The notes beneath the pieces are model-generated. The model made no database searches. It was not told the origin of the DNA and saw only the letters and a program-made list of their open reading frames with translations. A stretch of 15,475 nt of DNA from assembly GCA_946540675.1 (NCBI GenBank), contig CAMNIW010000010.1, positions 1 through 15,475 of the forward strand, written 5' to 3'. The DNA comes from an uncultured Clostridia bacterium (lineage in GTDB: Bacteria; Bacillota; Clostridia; Christensenellales; Borkfalkiaceae). The position numbers were made by a program, and so were the translations under genes. Positions 13,750-15,475 of the stretch are shown here, piece by piece. Positions within the stretch are counted from its first letter, which is position 1, and each line of letters begins with the position of its first letter.

Positions 13750-15163
13750 TAATCCTTTGACTACGCGCTATGCGAGCAAAGAGATGATCGCTAACTTTTC
13801 CGACGATAAAAGGTTTAAGTTGTGGAGAAAACTTTGGATCGCGCTTGCCGAAAGCGAAAAAGAACTCGGACTCAATATTACCGACGGGCAGATATCGGAA
13901 CTCAAAAAGTTTGCCGAAAAACTTAACCCTGACGTTGCCGCCGAGTACGAAAAAAAATTGCGCCACGACGTTATGGCACAGGTCTATGCGTACGGAGAGC
14001 AGTGTCCTGGTGCCAAAGGAATAATCCATCTCGGCGCGACGAGTTGTTTCGTTACTTGTAACTCAGAAGTAATAATTCTCGATAACGCTCTCGATATAAT
14101 AAAGAGAAAACTTGTAAACGTCATAGAAAAAATTAAAAATTTTGCGTTAAAATATAAAAATTTACCAACTCTCGGTTTTACGCATCTTCAACCCGCGCAA
14201 CTTACCACTGTCGGAAAACGGGCGTCGCTATGGCTTTGGGATCTCGTGATGGATTACGAGTCTCTGTGCGATATTAAACGTCGGGTTCGGCTTCGCGGAG
14301 TTAAGGGGACGACGGGAACTCAGGCGAGTTTTATGGATCTCTTTGACGGCGACGAGAGTAAAGTAAAGGAACTTGAACGGCGTGTCGTCGCTAAAATGGG
14401 TTACGATAAAGTTTATCCGGTGACCGGACAAACTTATCCGAGAAAATTCGACTACGATCTTTTATCCGTATTGTCGCAAATAGCCCAAAGCGCATATAAA
14501 TTCTCAAACGATATCCGCATTTTGCAAAATATGAAGGAAATAGAAGAACCGTTTGAAAAATCTCAAATCGGATCTTCGGCAATGGCGTATAAACGCAATC
14601 CTATGCGTTGTGAAAGGATGGGGTCGCTCGCAAGGTATATGCTCACGCTTCCGCTCAACTCCGCTATAACCGCTTCGACTCAATGGTTTGAGAGAACTTT
14701 GGACGATTCGGCAAACAGACGGCTTGTAAACGCGCAGGCGTTTATGACTGTTGACGCTATTCTTAATATTTATCTCAACGTTTCGGAAAATCTCGTCGTA
14801 TACGACAAGGTTATTGCTAAGCACGTTAAGAGCGAACTTCCGTTTATGGCGACGGAAAACGTTATAATGGAGTGCGTGAAGGCAGGCGGAGACAGGCAGG
14901 AACTTCACGAAAGGATAAGGCAGCTTTCTATGGAAGCGGGCAGAAACGTAAAAGAAAACGGTCTTGATAACAATTTGCTCGAACTTATCGAAAAAGACGA
15001 TATGTTTGCGGCAGTCAGCGGAAGACTTGTCGACATCGTGGATCCGAGTAAATTTATCGGAAGGGCGCCGAGTCAGGTCGATGAATTTATTAGAGATTAC
15101 GTCGAGCCGATTTTATCGGAAAATGCCGACGTTCTCGGCGAAACGGGTAAAGTAAACGTATAG
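13727..15163 (+). CDS. purB: Adenylosuccinate lyase
   Basis: The 478-residue member of the fumarase/aspartase superfamily catalyses two steps of purine synthesis: release of fumarate from SAICAR and from adenylosuccinate. The conserved regions are in order: RHDVMA at 79-84, IHLGATS at 100-106, THLQPAQ at 152-158 with the catalytic histidine H153, and the flexible signature loop GSSAMAYKRNPMRCER at 282-297 carrying the catalytic serine. The length fits the longer ASL subgroup (about 475 residues) seen in Clostridia and animals, not the roughly 430-residue B. subtilis form. ATG at 13727 was chosen because GGAG at 13716-13719 is 7 bases upstream; an earlier in-frame ATG at 13679 would add a 16-residue hydrophobic extension not expected in the family. 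It starts inside the dipeptidase gene, so the two are cotranscribed. No other purine genes are present here. Confidence 0.95.
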   Translation: MEEQINYNNPLTTRYASKEMIANFSDDKRFKLWRKLWIALAESEKELGLNITDGQISELKKFAEKLNPDVAAEYEKKLRHDVMAQVYAYGEQCPGAKGIIHLGATSCFVTCNSEVIILDNALDIIKRKLVNVIEKIKNFALKYKNLPTLGFTHLQPAQLTTVGKRASLWLWDLVMDYESLCDIKRRVRLRGVKGTTGTQASFMDLFDGDESKVKELERRVVAKMGYDKVYPVTGQTYPRKFDYDLLSVLSQIAQSAYKFSNDIRILQNMKEIEEPFEKSQIGSSAMAYKRNPMRCERMGSLARYMLTLPLNSAITASTQWFERTLDDSANRRLVNAQAFMTVDAILNIYLNVSENLVVYDKVIAKHVKSELPFMATENVIMECVKAGGDRQELHERIRQLSMEAGRNVKENGLDNNLLELIEKDDMFAAVSGRLVDIVDPSKFIGRAPSQVDEFIRDYVEPILSENADVLGETGKVNV

Positions 15164-15190
15164 AGTAACATATGGTTTGTTACTCTATAG
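15158..15190. repeat. Perfect inverted repeat across the purB stop and next to a promoter
   Basis: The arms TATAGAGTAACA (15159-15170) and TGTTACTCTATA (15178-15189) are perfect complements around a 7-base centre. The purB stop codon TAG (15161-15163) lies in the left arm, and the right arm ends three bases before the -35 box at 15193. No T-tract follows, so it is a poor intrinsic terminator. It could be a purB mRNA 3' hairpin or a dyad operator for the downstream promoter. Confidence 0.7.
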
Positions 15191-15192
15191 TA

Positions 15193-15221
15193 TTGACAAT
15201 TCGGCGATTATATGTTATAAT
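15193..15221 (+). promoter_or_regulatory. Consensus SigA promoter of the last small gene
   Basis: TTGACA (15193-15198) and TATAAT (15216-15221) are both perfect and exactly 17 bases apart, the best plus-strand promoter in the window. The predicted start near 15228 leaves a leader of about 18 bases before the ATG at 15246. Confidence 0.93.
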
Positions 15222-15245
15222 TTACCCGTAAGTGAGAAAACAGTT

Positions 15246-15425
15246 ATGAAATATAAAGTATATTGTCTCTTAAAGAGAGAAAAAGACGATAGAATTGTCC
15301 GAGTACAGGTGCATGCCGATTGCATTTCCGAAGCTTTGGCAAAAGCGAAAGAATTATTTTCGCAAAAACTCAAAAAAAATCGGTACAGCATATTTATGTA
15401 TGAAACCGCCGATGCGAAAATCTGA
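15246..15425 (+). CDS. Small hypothetical protein, 59 residues
   Basis: I do not recognise this protein. It reads MKYKVYCLLKREKDD and continues with a beta-like stretch (RIVRVQVHA), an amphipathic helix (ISEALAKAKELFSQKL) and a final beta-like stretch (YSIFMYETADAKI). This small beta-alpha-beta pattern is rich in Lys and probably soluble, with no signal peptide or membrane segment. ATG at 15246 is the likely start because the perfect promoter at 15193-15221 lies downstream of any earlier in-frame codon (for example 15177). The ribosome binding site is weak (AGTGAG at 15231-15236). A consensus promoter upstream and a strong terminator 5 bases after the stop show that it is a self-contained transcription unit, which favours a real gene. 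Confidence 0.72.
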   Translation: MKYKVYCLLKREKDDRIVRVQVHADCISEALAKAKELFSQKLKKNRYSIFMYETADAKI

Positions 15426-15427
15426 TT

Positions 15428-15456
15428 AAAGCGAGCCTTACGGCTCGCTTTTTTTT
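15428..15456 (+). terminator. Intrinsic terminator after the small hypothetical gene
   Basis: An 8-bp stem (AGCGAGCC at 15430-15437 with GGCTCGCT at 15442-15449) closes a 4-base loop and runs into eight T residues (15449-15456). AAA before and TTT after extend the pairing. A further run of 13 T follows at 15460-15472. Confidence 0.94.
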
Positions 15457-15475
15457 GTATTTTTTTTTTTTTCTT

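Noticed and set aside
15457..15475. Run of 13 T at the right edge
   Set aside because: It directly follows a strong terminator and runs to the window end. It is probably an extension of the T-rich termination zone or a homopolymer length artefact, and no repeat or origin can be supported.

Overview
The window looks like chromosomal housekeeping DNA from a spore-forming member of the Bacillota, most likely a Clostridia lineage. The evidence is an intact sporulation sigma factor of the SigK type preceded by a SigE-like promoter, RNase J, a CIRCE-controlled groES-groEL operon, a YrzB-like DUF1292 protein, a ComEB-type dCMP deaminase, and a YlxY/MlpA-like gene pair known from Bacillus subtilis. 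Moderate GC content, strong GGAGG-type ribosome binding sites and TTGACA/TATAAT promoters agree with this. I cannot name the genus. Nothing points to a phage, plasmid, insertion sequence or CRISPR array.

Layout, left to right. Positions 1-221 hold the 3' end of valS. Positions 297-3805 hold a tight plus-strand run: RNase J, a TrmR-like tRNA methyltransferase starting on the base after the RNase J stop codon, and a U32-family TrhP-like protein. TrmR and TrhP together fit a pathway that hydroxylates and then methylates wobble uridine 34 of tRNA. Positions 3815-4567 hold the SigE-like promoter and pro-sigK. Positions 4600-6097 hold a monocistronic rhamnulokinase gene with its own promoter and terminator. 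Positions 6143-8102 hold a secreted, degenerate polysaccharide-deacetylase-like protein (YlxY type) and an M16 zinc peptidase (MlpA type). Positions 8163-9341 hold a butanol-dehydrogenase-type iron alcohol dehydrogenase, ended by a strong hairpin it shares with the converging groEL.

The only minus-strand genes are groES and groEL (11399-9467), read from a consensus promoter overlapped by CIRCE at 11422-11481. Diverging from them, a plus-strand promoter at 11560-11588 starts an overlapping run of dCMP deaminase, DUF1292 protein and cyclophilin. After a 67-base gap come a compact M19 dipeptidase and purB, which overlap by 23 bases. The window closes with a 59-codon gene of unknown function that has a consensus promoter, a perfect inverted repeat just upstream of its -35 box, and a strong terminator.

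I found no convincing new multi-gene system. The points most worth a second look are the unknown small gene with its upstream inverted repeat, the sigK control region and pro-sequence, and the catalytically altered deacetylase-like protein.
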